A stretch of 64,000 nucleotides of DNA from positions 17,938,001 to 18,002,000 of the forward strand of contig OY821777.1 of assembly GCA_963682175.1 (NCBI GenBank), in the 5' to 3' direction. Every line of letters begins with the position of its first letter. Position 1 is the stretch's first letter. Source of the stretch: Triglochin maritima. Lineage: Eukaryota > Streptophyta > Magnoliopsida > Alismatales > Juncaginaceae. The notes under the pieces were generated by a model. The model saw nothing but the letters and a program-made list of their open reading frames with translations, made no database searches and had not been told where the DNA came from. A program made the translations under genes and the position numbers. Positions 33,774 through 45,069 of this stretch are shown piece after piece.

Positions 33774-35283
33774 TGTTGGCTTTTTGGCCTTAATCTATGT
33801 TTTGATGATTTAATTAACCTAATCTTAATTATGATGATGTAGAGTAGCACACATATTGCATTGCATATATATTGTATTGTGCTAACCTCTACAGGTGATC
33901 AAGACTCAAGAAAGAAGGAAATGAAGTCAAGACATGTAATTAAAGCTAAATCGAAGACATGTAATCTTGATTTATTTTGAGTCTTAGGAACTTGTGTAAA
34001 TTGAGCATACAAGAGTTAAAAACCAATCACTTACACACTAGGTTTCCTGTAGGAGTCACACACAAAATCTCATATCATTTGGACTCCATTAGATCACCCA
34101 AATCTTAGTCGGAAATCACTTAAAACCTAAATCCAGAATTCCTGTGTGAAACCGGTCGACCGAACCAGTTCTCAGTTCGACCGGTTTATAACATACTCTC
34201 CACAGTGATTTTACCGAACTCTACCGGTCGACCGGTTTTATCTTTTCGGTCGACCGATCCCGGATTTTAATATGGCCGTTTTCCTTGTCGTATTCCTATA
34301 ACGGTCGTATTCGTATAAAACAAACTTAACCCCAAAATACATTCGGTAACCGGTCGAACGACGACCTTGTTTCGGTCGACCGGTTGAACATTTCTTCAAG
34401 AAACAAAATTCCCTGCTATCGGTCGAGTCATTCTTCGTTCGACCGTTGCACCTTTATCTCAACCGAATCCCCTGAACGGTCGACCGCCCCCTACTTTGGT
34501 TCGACCGATTCACTTAAGTAGAGTTAAGTTCTAGCTCGTTTGTCCGACCGAATATTCTTTTGTTCGACCGTTCTCCTTGAAATCAAGTGAACGGTCGACC
34601 GGTTTAGTAGTTTCGGTCGACCGGTTCTGGACAGATTTGCAGCCCGATTTTCTGCCTTGTGTATCTTGCACAAAACCCAATCAAATCTTGTCCAAACGGC
34701 TAGAAATCTTTAGGAGCTTATAAATAAAGGATCAAGACTTGTTGTTAACACAACTCTCCAACTTCCATTTGTCCATTTCATTAGAGAGAAGTTCTCAATC
34801 CTCAAAGCTCCCAATTTCACTCCACAAGCCTAAATCCACACTTAGTGATCATATACTCATCCTACTCAAAGTGTGCTCAATTAGAGAGTGAATCCCACTC
34901 AGTTACAAGTGTTGTCAAAAGAAGCAAGGACTTCGGTGAAAGCCCGAAGTGTCCCTCTCGGATTGTGAGAGGAAGAATTCAAGCAAGTGAGGGTTGTTCG
35001 CGTTGCTTGTGGTGTAAAGGCGTTCTCTCCCGGCCCGGAACGGGGAGTGGTTAGTGAAGACGTAGGCGGAGCTCGCGGAATCGAGCGGAGCTTACAAGAG
35101 AGGACTAGGACCCGGGTGGGGTGCCGAACCTCTATAAAAACTGACGCGTCTTTTGTGGTTTGCATTATCTTTCTTTCTCTACTTGTTTGTTTATTCCGCT
35201 GCGCATTTGATGGCTTAATCAAGTAGGTAATTAGGTATTAGCTTAAAAGTGATTAGTGGACCCATAACCCACACGATCCAACA
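33774..35283 (+). repeat. 5' LTR of C2
   Basis: 1,510 bp with at least seven GGTCGACC palindromes between about 34150 and 34630, upstream of TATAAATA at 34719-34726. The downstream half is GC-richer (CCCGGCCCGGAACGGGGAG region). Confidence 0.92.
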
Positions 35284-35285
35284 TT

Positions 35286-35297
35286 TGGTATCAGAGC
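35286..35297 (+). other. Primer binding site of C2 (initiator tRNA-Met)
   Basis: TGGTATCAGAGC, two bases after the LTR end, complementary to the 3' end of plant initiator tRNA-Met, the usual copia primer. Confidence 0.93.
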
Positions 35298-35337
35298 CTT
35301 GTTAGCTAAATTCTCATACTTAATCGTATTACTTAGC

Positions 35338-36984
35338 ATGGCTTCTACATCATCTAATCACATAGAAGGATTATGCACCACTAGACCTCCATTGCTTAAT
35401 GGGTCAAACTATGATTATTGAAAAAATAGGATGAAAATCTTTTTAATATCAAATGACCTTAAGTATTGGATGTTTCTCCAAAATCCATACACACCCCCTA
35501 AAGAAGATGAATTAGATTCACTTACAAGACCGAAAATGAAAGAAATCGAAATGAATTCGAAAATTATGAACATCTTGTATTGTGGCTTTAATGAGGGTGA
35601 ATATAATAGGATTAGGGGATGTGAAAGTGCACATGAGATATGGCATAGACTTCAAATGCACCATGAGGGGGATAGTAAAACTAAGGAAACACGCATTAGT
35701 CTCCTCATGCATAAATATGAGATTTTTTCTATGCAAATCGGTGAAAACATAAGCGAAATGAACACTCGCTTCACCGATATCACTAACTCTCTTTTGGTTC
35801 TTGGAAGAAAAATCAATGAAGGAGAGATGACAAGGAAGTTCCTCCGGTCACTTAGCATCGATTGAGAAGATAAAGTCGTCGCAATTGAAGAGGCGCATGA
35901 TCTCTCAAAATTAAAGATGGAGGAGTTCATTGGAAACTTGATGGCTTATGAACTTCAAATCAATCATCGGAAGGAGAAGGAAGCCACCACGAAAACATCC
36001 ACCTTGGCATTACATGCAAATTTTGATGAGCCAAGGAAGGTGGAAGATGAGGACATTGAAGTCCTAGCAAAAGACTTCTTCAAATACCTCAAGAAGGATA
36101 AAGAAGAAAAGAATGAAAGAAGAGGTAGAAGGAGTGAAAAGAGAGAAAAGAAGGAGAAGGAAGAGAGTGGAAATGAGAGAAAAGAGAAGGAGAAGAAAAA
36201 TGAGAGGAGGGAGAGAAGGAGAGAAAAGGAGAAGAGTAAGAGAAAAGAGAAGAGGTTGGAAGCTCACAAGGCTACATGGGACGATTCATCGTCTTCATCG
36301 TCATCCAAATCAACCACACCTTCATCAACAAAAGAATATGCACACATGTGCTACATGGCAATTCAAGATGAAGGAAGTGAGGTAGAATCTAACTCTTGGT
36401 CTAGTAATTCATGCTCAACTAAGTCATATTATAGTGATAGCTCACATTCTAGTGTTAATGAAGAAACTTATACACATGATGAGCTTCAAAATGCATTTCA
36501 TGACTTAGTTAAACAATATGAGATCATTTGTGATAAAAACAAGAATGCTAGAAAGTTAATCAAGGATCTCCAAAGCCAAATTGAAACATGCATGAATGAG
36601 AAGAATGAGGTGATTGCAAAATTTGAAAAGAATGCATCAAATTTTGATAAATTAAAAGCAACACCTATAGATGTTGAACAATTAGATCTCCATGCTTGCA
36701 ATGTGCAATTAAGAAAAGATCTAGAAAAGTTCACCAATGGAACTAAGCTGCTTAACATGCTATTAGGAAGTCAAATGCAATCTTTGCAAAAACATGGTTT
36801 AGGATTTAATGCAAAATTGAAAAATCATGCTTCCTACACAACTTTAAATGGAAAGCACTTAGTGATAAAGCATACTTCTTCAAGTATGTGGGCTCCCAAA
36901 ACCAAAATGGTGTGGATTCCCAAAGCTAACATTCAAGGACCCAAAGTTGTTTGGGTACCTAAATCTACTCTTGTAGGAGCTTGA
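35338..36984 (+). pseudogene. Copia gag of C2 with two TGA stops in place of Trp
   Basis: ATG 35338 opens MASTSSNHIEGLCTTRPP, the usual start of plant copia gag. The reading frame of 549 codons is interrupted by TGA at 35419-35421 and 35863-35865, where the C1 copy has TGG. A UBN2/gag-polypeptide domain spans roughly residues 20-200 (NDLKYW, CESAHEIWHRLQMHHEG, RFTDITNSL, MTRKFLRSLS). A segment of about 70 residues extremely rich in Glu, Lys and Arg follows, then a Ser run after ATWDD, a coiled-coil-like region and a C-terminus with KMVWIPKANIQ and VVWVPKSTLVGA. No CCHC zinc knuckle is present. Protease and everything after it are gone. Confidence 0.88.
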
Positions 36985-37600
36985 CGAGGAGATTGGTGGT
37001 GACCGGGTGAGCTCAAGAGTCAAATTCAAATCCGGTTGCATCACCAAATGAGTTTGGAGCTAAATTCGAATTCAACATTGGTATAAAATTCCTATCTATA
37101 CAATTCATGTTAAATTAGCTCTAATCTAGTTTCATATGCTTAATTGACATATCATATAGTTCAATTCATTGAAAATCATTCACCCTATTCATTGCAAATC
37201 ATTTACCACATCCATTGATTCTAAATGTCAAATTTTAAATGGATGTTAGAATAAGGCTTAAGTTGAAACTTAAGTGAACTTAACTTGAATCATACTAATT
37301 GTTTCCATTTAGCCTTATTGATAGGGGGAGCTTAAATGTTATATCTTTTAGAATAATGAAGTGCAAAATTTAGGGAGAGCAACTTCATTACAAGACATCC
37401 AAATTCTATGCTTAAAGTCATATTTATTTTTATTTTTGATGGATGTCAAAGGGGGAGAGATAATTAAGGGGGTAACTTGGAATTTGGCATAAAATTGAAC
37501 AAAAACTATGCACATCCATAGGGGGAGCATTAATAGGCATAGTTTACATATACAAATTCCATGTATTTAGATAGAATTAAGATATAGGTTGCCATCATCA

Positions 37601-37613
37601 AAAAGGGGGAGAT
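37601..37613 (+). other. Polypurine tract of C2
   Basis: AAAAGGGGGAGAT abuts the 3' LTR. Similar AGGGGGAG tracts lie upstream at about 37323, 37449 and 37520. Confidence 0.85.
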
Positions 37614-39123
37614 TGTTGGCTTTTTGGCCTTAATCTATGTTTTGATGATTTAATTAACCTAATCTTAATTATGATGATGTAGAGTAGCACACATATTGCA
37701 TTGCATATATATTGTATTGTGCTAACCTCTACAGGTGTTCAAGACTCAAGAAAGAAGGAAATGAAGTCAAGACATGTAATTAAAGCTAAATCGAAGACAT
37801 GTAATCTTGATTTATTTTGAGTCTTAGGAACTTGTGTAAATTGAGCATACAAGAGTTAAAAACCAATCACTTACACACTAGGTTCCCTGTAGGAGTCACA
37901 CACAAAATCTCATATCATTTGGACTCCATTAGATCACCCAAACCTTAGTCGGAAATCACTTAAAACCTAAATCCAGAATTCCAGTGTGAAACTGGTCGAC
38001 CGAACCAGTTCTCAGTTCGACCGGTTTATAACAGACTCTCCACAGTGATTTTACCGAACTCTACCGGTCGACCGGTTATATCTTTTCGGTCGACCGATCC
38101 CGGATTTTAATATGGCCGTTTTCCTTGTCGTATTCCTATAACGGTCGTATTCGTATAAAACAAACTTAACCCCAAAATACATTCGGTAACCGGTCGAACG
38201 ACGACCTTGTTTCGGTCGACCGGTTGAACATTTCTTCAAGAAACAAAATTCCCTGCTATCGGGCGAGTCATTCTTCGTTCGACCGTTGCACCTTTATCTC
38301 AACCGAATCCCCTGAACGGTCGACCGCCCCTTACTTTGGTTCAACCGATTCACTTAAGTAGAGTTACGTTCTAGCTCGTTTGTCCGACCGAATATTCTTT
38401 TGTTCGACCGTTCTCCTTGAAATCAAGTGAACGGTCGACCGGTTTAGTAGTTTCGGTCGACCGGTTCTGGACAGATTTGCAGCCCGATTTTCTGCCTTGT
38501 GTATCTTGCACAAAACCCAATCAAATCTTGTCCAAACGGCTAGAAATCTTTAGGAGCTTATAAATAAAGGATCAAGACTTGTTGTTAACACAACTCTCCA
38601 ACTTCCATTTGTCCATTTCATTAGAGAGAAGTTCTCAATCCTCAAAGCTCCCAATTTCACTCCACAAGCCTAAATCCACACTTAGTGATCATATACTCAT
38701 CTTACTCAAAGTGTGCTCAATTAGAGAGTGAATCCCACTCAGTTACAAGTGTTGTCAAAAGAAGCAAGGACTTCGGTGAAAGCCCGAAGTGTTCCTCTCG
38801 GATTGTGAGAGGAAGAATTCAAGCAAGCGAGGGTTGTTCGCGTTGCTTGTGGTGTAAAGGTGTTCTCTCCCGGCCCGGAACGGGGAGTGGTTAGTGAAGA
38901 CGTAGGCGGAGCTCGCGGAGTCGAGCGGAGCTTACAAGAGAGGACTAGGACCCGGGTGGGGTGCCGAACCTCTATAAAAACCGACGCGTCTTTTGTGGTT
39001 TGCATTATCTTTCTTTCTCTACTTGTTTGTTTATTCCGCTGCGCATTTGATGGCTTAATCAAGTAGGTAATTAGGTATTAGCTTAAAAGTGATTAGTGGA
39101 CCCATAACCCACACGATCCAACA
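37614..39123 (+). repeat. 3' LTR of C2
   Basis: 1,510 bp, equal in length to its partner. Some palindromes are mutated relative to the 5' LTR, for example GGGCGAGTC for GGTCGAGTC. TATA box at 38559-38566. Confidence 0.92.
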
Positions 39124-39128
39124 GACGG

Positions 39129-39391
39129 TTGTAAGGCGTTGTCTCCCGGCCCGGAACGGGGAGCGGATAGTGAAGTCGTAGGCGGAGCTCGCAGAGTCGA
39201 GCAGAGCTTGCAAGAGAGGACTAGGACCCGGGTGGGGTGCCGAACCTCTATAAAAACCGACGCCTCTTTTGTGGTTTGCTTGTTCCTTTTCCCTACTAGT
39301 CTTTAAATTTGTTTCCGCTGCATTTATTGTTTGATTAGCTAGGGATTAGCGCAAAAGTGATTAGATTAACCCGACCCACGACGGTCCAACA
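39129..39391 (+). repeat. 5' LTR of C1, second part
   Basis: The remaining 263 bp of the split LTR, resuming TTGTAAGGCG after the GACGG duplication and ending CCAACA before the primer site TGGTATCAGAGC at 39394-39405. Confidence 0.88.
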
Positions 39392-39444
39392 TTTGGTATC
39401 AGAGCCTTGTTAGCTAAATTTCATTACTTTACCGTAATTTTAGC

Positions 39445-41088
39445 ATGGCTTCAACATCTAATCACTTAGAGGGTTTATGCACCACAAGGCCTCATTTGCT
39501 TAATGAGTCAAATTATGATTATTGGAAAAATAGAATGAAAATCTTTTTAATATCAAATGACCTTAAGTATTGGAAGTTTATTCAAAATCCATACATACCC
39601 CCAAATGAAGATGAGTTAGATTTTCTATGTAGGGCTCAAATGAAAGAAATTAAAATGAATTTTAAAATCATGAACATTCTTTATTGTGGCCTTAATGAGG
39701 GAGAATACAATAGAATTAGGGGTTGTGAAAGTGCCGATGAAATATGGCATAAGTTACAAATGCATCATGAGGGTGATAGTAAAACCAAAGAAACCAGGAT
39801 AAGTATCCTCATGCATAAATATGAAATATTTTCTATGCAAATCGGAGAGAACATAAGCGACATGAACACTCGCTTCACCGATATTACTAACTCTCTTTTG
39901 ATTCTTGGAAGAAGGATAAATGAAGGAGAGATGACTCGAAAATTCCTCCGGTCATTGAGCAACGATTGGGAAGACAATGTCGTCGCAATTGAAGAATCGC
40001 ACGATCTTTCAAAATTGAAGATGGAGGAACTCATTGGAAATCTCATGGCCTATGAGCTCCAATTGAGTCATCGAAAAGTGAAGGAAGCTTCAAAGAAAAA
40101 CTCCGCGGTGGCATTGCATGCAAACTTTGATGAGACAAGGAGAGTTGAAGAAGAGGACATTGAGGTCCTTGCCCAATACTTCTTCAAATACCTAAAGAGG
40201 GATAAGGGAGAAAAGAATGAAAGAAGAGGTAGAAGAAGTGAGAAAAGAGAAAAAGAAAAAGAGAGGGAGGAGAGCGAAAATGAGAGAAGAGAAGGGGAAA
40301 AGAAAAATGAGAGAAGGGAGAGAAGGAGAGAAAATGAGAGGAGTAAGAGAAAAGAGAAGAGGTTGGAAGCTCACAAGGCCACTTGGGACGATTCATCGTC
40401 GTCATCATCCAAATCAACCGCACCTTCATCAACAAAGGAATATGCGCATATGTGCTACATGACAATTCAAGATGAAGGAAGTGAGGTATCTTCTAACTCT
40501 TACTCCAATAGATCAAATTCATGCTCATGTAAGTCATATGCTAGTGATAGTTCATGCTCTAAAGAAGAAACATATTCTTATGATGAACTTTAAAATGCAT
40601 TCCATGATTTAGTTAAACAATATGAGATCACTTGTGATAAAAACAAGAATGCTAGAAAGTTAATTAAAGATCTCCAAAGCCAAATTGAAACATGCATGAA
40701 TGAGAAGAATGAGGTGATTGCTAAATTTGAAAAGAATGCATCAAATATTGATAAATTAAGAGCAACACCCATAGATTGTGATCAACTAAATCTTCAAGCT
40801 TGTAATTTGCAATTAAGAAAAGATTTAGAAAGATTCACAAATGGAACTCATATGCTCAACATGTTATTAGGTAGTCAAAGGCAATCCTTGCAAAAACATG
40901 GTTTAGGTTACAATTCAAAATTGAAAAACCATGTATCTCACACTACACTAAATGACAAGCATATGTTCATTAACCATAGTTCCTCAAGTGTGTGGGCTCA
41001 TAAAACCAAAATGGTTTGGGTTCCCAAAGCTAACATTCAAGGACCCAAAGTTGTTTGGGTACCTAAATCTACACTTGTAGGTGCTTGA
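39445..41088 (+). pseudogene. Copia gag of C1 with one internal stop
   Basis: ATG 39445 opens MASTSNHLEGLCTTRP. The frame is intact through the UBN2 domain, the Glu/Lys/Arg-rich segment and the Ser run, then meets TAA at 40591-40593 where the C2 copy has CAA (Gln). The frame continues without shift to 41088, ending VWVPKSTLVGA as in C2. Both Trp codons lost in C2 are present here. A 382-residue protein holding the whole UBN2 and charged regions could still be made. Role: virus-like-particle coat protein of a copia element; the usual zinc knuckle is missing and no enzymes are encoded. Confidence 0.88.
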
Positions 41089-41424
41089 GGAGGAGATTGG
41101 TGGTGACCGGGTGAGCCAAAGCGTCAAATTCGAATCCGGTTGCATCACCAAGTCAAGATTGGAGCTATTCAAGATTCAAGTTTGGTATAAATTTCTATCT
41201 TTGATATTTCTGAAAAATTAGCTCTAATCTAGTTTAAATGCTTAATTGTCATATCCTTAGAGTTTAATTCATTGCAAATCATTAACCCTATTCATTGCAA
41301 ATCATATACCACATCCATTGATTTTAAATGTCATATCCTAAATGGATGTTAGAATAAGGCTTGAGTAGAAACTTAAATGAATTTAACTTGAATCATACTC
41401 ATTGTTTCCATTTAGCCTTATTGA

Positions 41425-41761
41425 TAGGGGGAGCTTAATGTTATATCTTTTATTAGAGTAATGAAGTGCAAAATTTAGGGGGAGCAACTTCATTACAATT
41501 GACATCCTATATTGAACTTATATAGTTATATAATTGTCAATGGGGGAGAAATCTCATTACATATCTTACATTGATTATTGTTTTTGATGGATGTCAAAGG
41601 GGGAGAGATAATTAAGGGAAGTAATTAAGGGGGTTACTTGAAATCGTGTAAAAATGAACAAAAACTATACACATCCATAGGGGGAGCATTTATATGCATA
41701 GTTTACACTTAAAATTTTCAAGTATTAAGATATAGGTTGCCATCATAAAAAAGGGGGAGAT
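41425..41761 (+). other. Multiple polypurine tracts before C1 3' LTR
   Basis: At least five AGGGGGAG-type tracts occur in the last 340 bp: near 41427, 41477, 41540, 41597 and 41678, plus the terminal one at 41747-41760. Multiple PPTs are a known Sirevirus feature. Confidence 0.75.
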
Positions 41762-43262
41762 TGTTGGCCTTTTGGCCTTAATCTTTGTTTTGATGATTTA
41801 ATCAACCTAATCTTAATCATAAGTAATGTAGAGTAGCACACATATTGCATTGCATATATATTGCATGTGCTAACCTCTACAGGTGATCAAGACTCATGGA
41901 AGGAAGGAAATCAAGTCAAGATATGTGATAGAGCTATATGAAGACTTATAATCTTGATTTTATTTTGAGTCTTAGGAACATGTGTAAATTGAGCATACAA
42001 GAGTTAAAAACCAATCACTTACACACTAGGTTCCTTAGAGAAGTCACACACAAAGTTTCAAATCATTTGGACTTCATTAGGTCATCCAAACCCGAGTCGG
42101 AAAATCACTTTAAACCTAAACCCATAATTCCTGTGTGAATCGGTCGACCGAACCAGTTCTCAGTTCGACCGATTTATAACAGACTCTCCACAGTGACTTT
42201 ACCGAACTCTACCGGTCGACCGGTTCTACCTTTTCGGTCGACCGATCCCGGATTTTAATATGACCGTTTTTTTGTTGTATTCCTATAACGGTCGTATTCG
42301 TATAAAACAAACTTAACCCCAAAATACATTCGGTAACCGGTCGAACGACGACCTTGTTTCGGTCGACAGGTTGAACAGTTTTTCAAGAAACCAAATTCCC
42401 TGCTATCGGTCGACACATTCTTCGTTCGACCGTTGCACCTTTGTCTCAACCGAATCCCCTTAACGGTCGACCGCCTCATACTTTGGTTCGACCGATTCAC
42501 TTAAGTAGAGTTAAGTTCTAGCTCATTTGTTCGACCAAATATTTATTTGTTCGACCGTTCTCCTTGAAATCAAGTGAACGGTCGACCGGTTTCTTAGTTT
42601 CGGTCGACCGGTTCTGGACAGATTTGCAGCCCGATTTTCTGCTTTGTGTATCTTACAAAAAACCCAACTAAATCTATCCCCAATGGCTAGAATACCTTAG
42701 GAGCTTATAAATAGAGGATCAAGATCTGTTGTTAACACAACTCTCCAACTCCAATTGTCCCAATACATTAGAGAGAAACCTCAATCCTCAAAGCTCCCAT
42801 TTCTACACTCCAGAAGCCTAAACTATACACACTTGATCAATTACTCATCCTACTCAAAGTGTGCTCAATTAGAGAGTGAATCCCACTCAGTTACAAAGTT
42901 TGTCAAACAAGTATAGACTTCGGTGAGAGCCCGAAGTGATCCTTCTCGGATTCTGAGAAGAGGTTTCAAAGCTCGGCGAGGGTTGTTCGCGAGTTTGACG
43001 GTTGTAAGGCGTTGTCTCCCGGCCTGGAACGGGGTGCGGATAGTGAAGTCGTAGGCGGAGCTCGCGGAGTCGAGCGGAGCTTGCAAGAGAGGACTAGGAC
43101 CCGGGTGGGGTGCCGAACCTCTATAAAATCGACGCCTCTTTTGTGGTTTGCTTGTTCCTTTTCCCTACAAGTCTTTAAATTGTTTCCGCTGCGTTTATTG
43201 TTTGATTAGCTAGGGATTAGCGCAAAAGTGATTAGATTAACCCGACCCACGACGGTCCAACA
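41762..43262 (+). repeat. 3' LTR of C1
   Basis: 1,501 bp, TGTTGG to CCAACA, followed by the target duplication ATATT. TATAAATA lies at 42706-42713, and a GGTCGACC cluster spans about 42140-42615. Confidence 0.92.
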
Positions 43263-43640
43263 ATATTTTGTATTTGCAGCAACCCCTAATGTGCGTCGGG
43301 AAAATGGTTGGAATTGTGGATTATTATAAGTAATGTTTTGCTAAGATTTGGAGATTCAACTTCGCTAAACAGTAATTCATCTCCAATTATATGATCATCA
43401 ATTACATCTCTGCTTTTAATTGCATTGTATTTCCTGGTTATAAATGTTCTAGAACAAGGGTCTAAAATAGTTTGTTGTGAAGTAGATGTTCTCACATTCC
43501 TAAGTTTACATTTTTTGCATGTCTCGTCAGATAAGTAGTTCATGAACTACCAGTTGTAATAAGTTCAGCACCACATATTTACATATAACCCATTTCTTCC
43601 CATTGTTATCTTACGATATGTTAAAATTATTCCTAACCTT
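43263..43640 (-). pseudogene. hAT transposase pseudogene, N-terminal BED-finger piece
   Basis: Minus-strand reading gives CKY, (C)GAELITTGSS, a Tyr-Leu, RH and KKCKLRN: a BED-type zinc finger with the second Cys lost to a one-base deletion. It continues VRTSTSQQTILDP and TRKYNAIKSRDVIDDHIIGDELLFSEVE, the usual linker to the hAT catalytic region. With 31486-32531 and 23930-24115 it makes one gene of at least 1.6 kb spread over about 19.7 kb by insertions. Confidence 0.72.
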
Positions 43641-45069
43641 ACTAGTTCTTCTTCTAGTACTTTTGGTTCTATTTTATGCACCAACATGTGGATTACTAAC
43701 CCCTTATGGTTAAGGTGATGAATTAATTGACGTGTCAGATGCCATCGAAATTAAAAAGTAGGTAAACAAAAATCTAAAATTTCCAACGAACGAGAAATTC
43801 ATGATAATTAACTCAGATAAACTAATTGTACTAAATAAACTATAACCCTAAAATGGTAAAGAGTGCAAATGAGAACTGAGAAAACGAGAAACGGAGAAAA
43901 TGTGTTAGTGTCGCGAAATCGGGCAGTTGGTTTAGGTTTTTGCTCAACCTCAACCTACTTGTGACACAATGAGAATACTTAGTGAAAGACGGAGAAAATT
44001 AAAATTTGTAAGAGAAGAAGAAGAAGAAGAATTGGTGTGAAGAAAAATGAACGGAATGAAGGGTTTATATAGATTTTTGTAATGTCATTTTCGTAAATAA
44101 TGTATGACATTTTCGTGTTTAAAAAATTAAAAATTAAACGGCCCTAACAACCGTGAGGATAAACGGGACAAAAGCCCGGCCCGTTAATTTCTAGCAGAAC
44201 TAGCCTGACCAGTACCACCTTTATACAAGGCTAAATACAAGGGTGTCATTCAAAATTCAAAAAATAACATATTTTGCGTTTTTGTCGTTCCGTATTTGTA
44301 GTGGTGCCACTACTTGGCTACTTCATTCTAATTATTATTAAAATGTTCTTATTTTTGTGGGACTCACATTTTCTATTAAAATCACTCCAAAATTCGTAAA
44401 CTGGCAAATAATAATAATAATTAACGTTTTGTAATATCCACTACGGGTGACCGGATGTTCTGTAATTTCCCGTGAGAAATTAACTTTTTGTGCCACATAA
44501 AACATTGGTAAATACGTTTTTTACGTAATAATGGAAACCACTTGTCCGACATTTCTTTTGCATCTTGGAGAGAGGGGAAATCTCGGGTGCTCCACCGACG
44601 AGCAAGGTGGGAGCACCAAGAAAATCAAGACTCGTGAACCTGTGTCAAAGGGGGATTTATCCCCCGCACCCTCCGGAATATCATCCCTCACCCTTTGACA
44701 TTTTATCATATGTTTGTAGAAAATGAAAGTCACTTAAAATGTAAAGCGTCCTAGAACCCGTAAGTTCTTTTCATTGTCCTTTTAGTTTGGATCGCCTTCA
44801 TGGCTTATCTTTCGATCACACATCTGTATCTCATATTGAGCTAATGATTTGTATTTTGTTTCTTTAAGCAATATTAAATAAGTGTGGTTGGTGAGACGAC
44901 AAAAAGAACACGAACATGTAAAATGTACACAAAAACACATAAAAAGCTTTACAAAGGTAACTCTTCCAAGAAACCAAACATTCTAATTAAGTTATAATCA
45001 TTTACTTGTAATAAAAAAATATTTTATTTATCATGTCTTATTAAATTGTCTACCAGAAAGTTCGTCTAA
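43641..45069. other. No gene recognised; probable 5' flank of the hAT element
   Basis: It contains a GAA microsatellite (about 44013-44031) and a GC-richer patch, CAAAAGCCCGGCCCGTTAA at 44170-44188, of the kind found near plant hAT termini. No target duplication or terminal repeat could be paired. 44520-44740 has a distinct GC-richer block of unknown nature. Confidence 0.4.

Larger units (their letters stand above)
33774..39123 (+). mobile_element. Nested Sirevirus-like copia element, gag only (inner copy C2)
   Basis: LTRs of 1,510 bp (33774-35283 and 37614-39123) start TGTTGGC and end CCAACA. GACGG is duplicated at 33769-33773 and 39124-39128. Removing the element and one GACGG restores the C1 LTR sequence, as its 3' LTR confirms near 42995. 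I count roughly 17 LTR differences by eye, so it is younger than C1 but older than A2. The internal region is 2.3 kb: primer site, one broken gag ORF and a 3' non-coding region. The same gag-only layout in C1 and C2 shows the pol deletion is ancestral and the defective form transposed. Confidence 0.93.
32532..43262 (+). mobile_element. Sirevirus-like copia element, gag only (outer copy C1)
   Basis: The LTRs start TGTTG and end CCAACA. The 5' LTR (32532-33773 plus 39129-39391) is split by nested element C2; the 3' LTR is 41762-43262. ATATT flanks the whole (32527-32531 and 43263-43267). The primer site TTTGGTATCAGAGCC fits initiator tRNA-Met, the tract before the 3' LTR is AAAAAAGGGGGAGA, and the LTRs are palindrome-rich. 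These features, and several purine tracts near the 3' LTR, are hallmarks of Sireviruses. Only a gag gene remains. Frequent differences between its two LTRs show it is older than the nested copy. Confidence 0.9.

Noticed and set aside
36064..36267. Minus-strand ORFs rich in Phe, Leu and Ser opposite copia gag
   Set aside because: Antisense shadow of the Glu/Lys/Arg-rich segment.
144..43262. Search for reverse transcriptase, integrase or protease in A1, A2, C1 and C2
   Set aside because: No frame shows the YxDD, HHCC or DSG-type motifs between gag and 3' LTR; internal regions are too short for pol.
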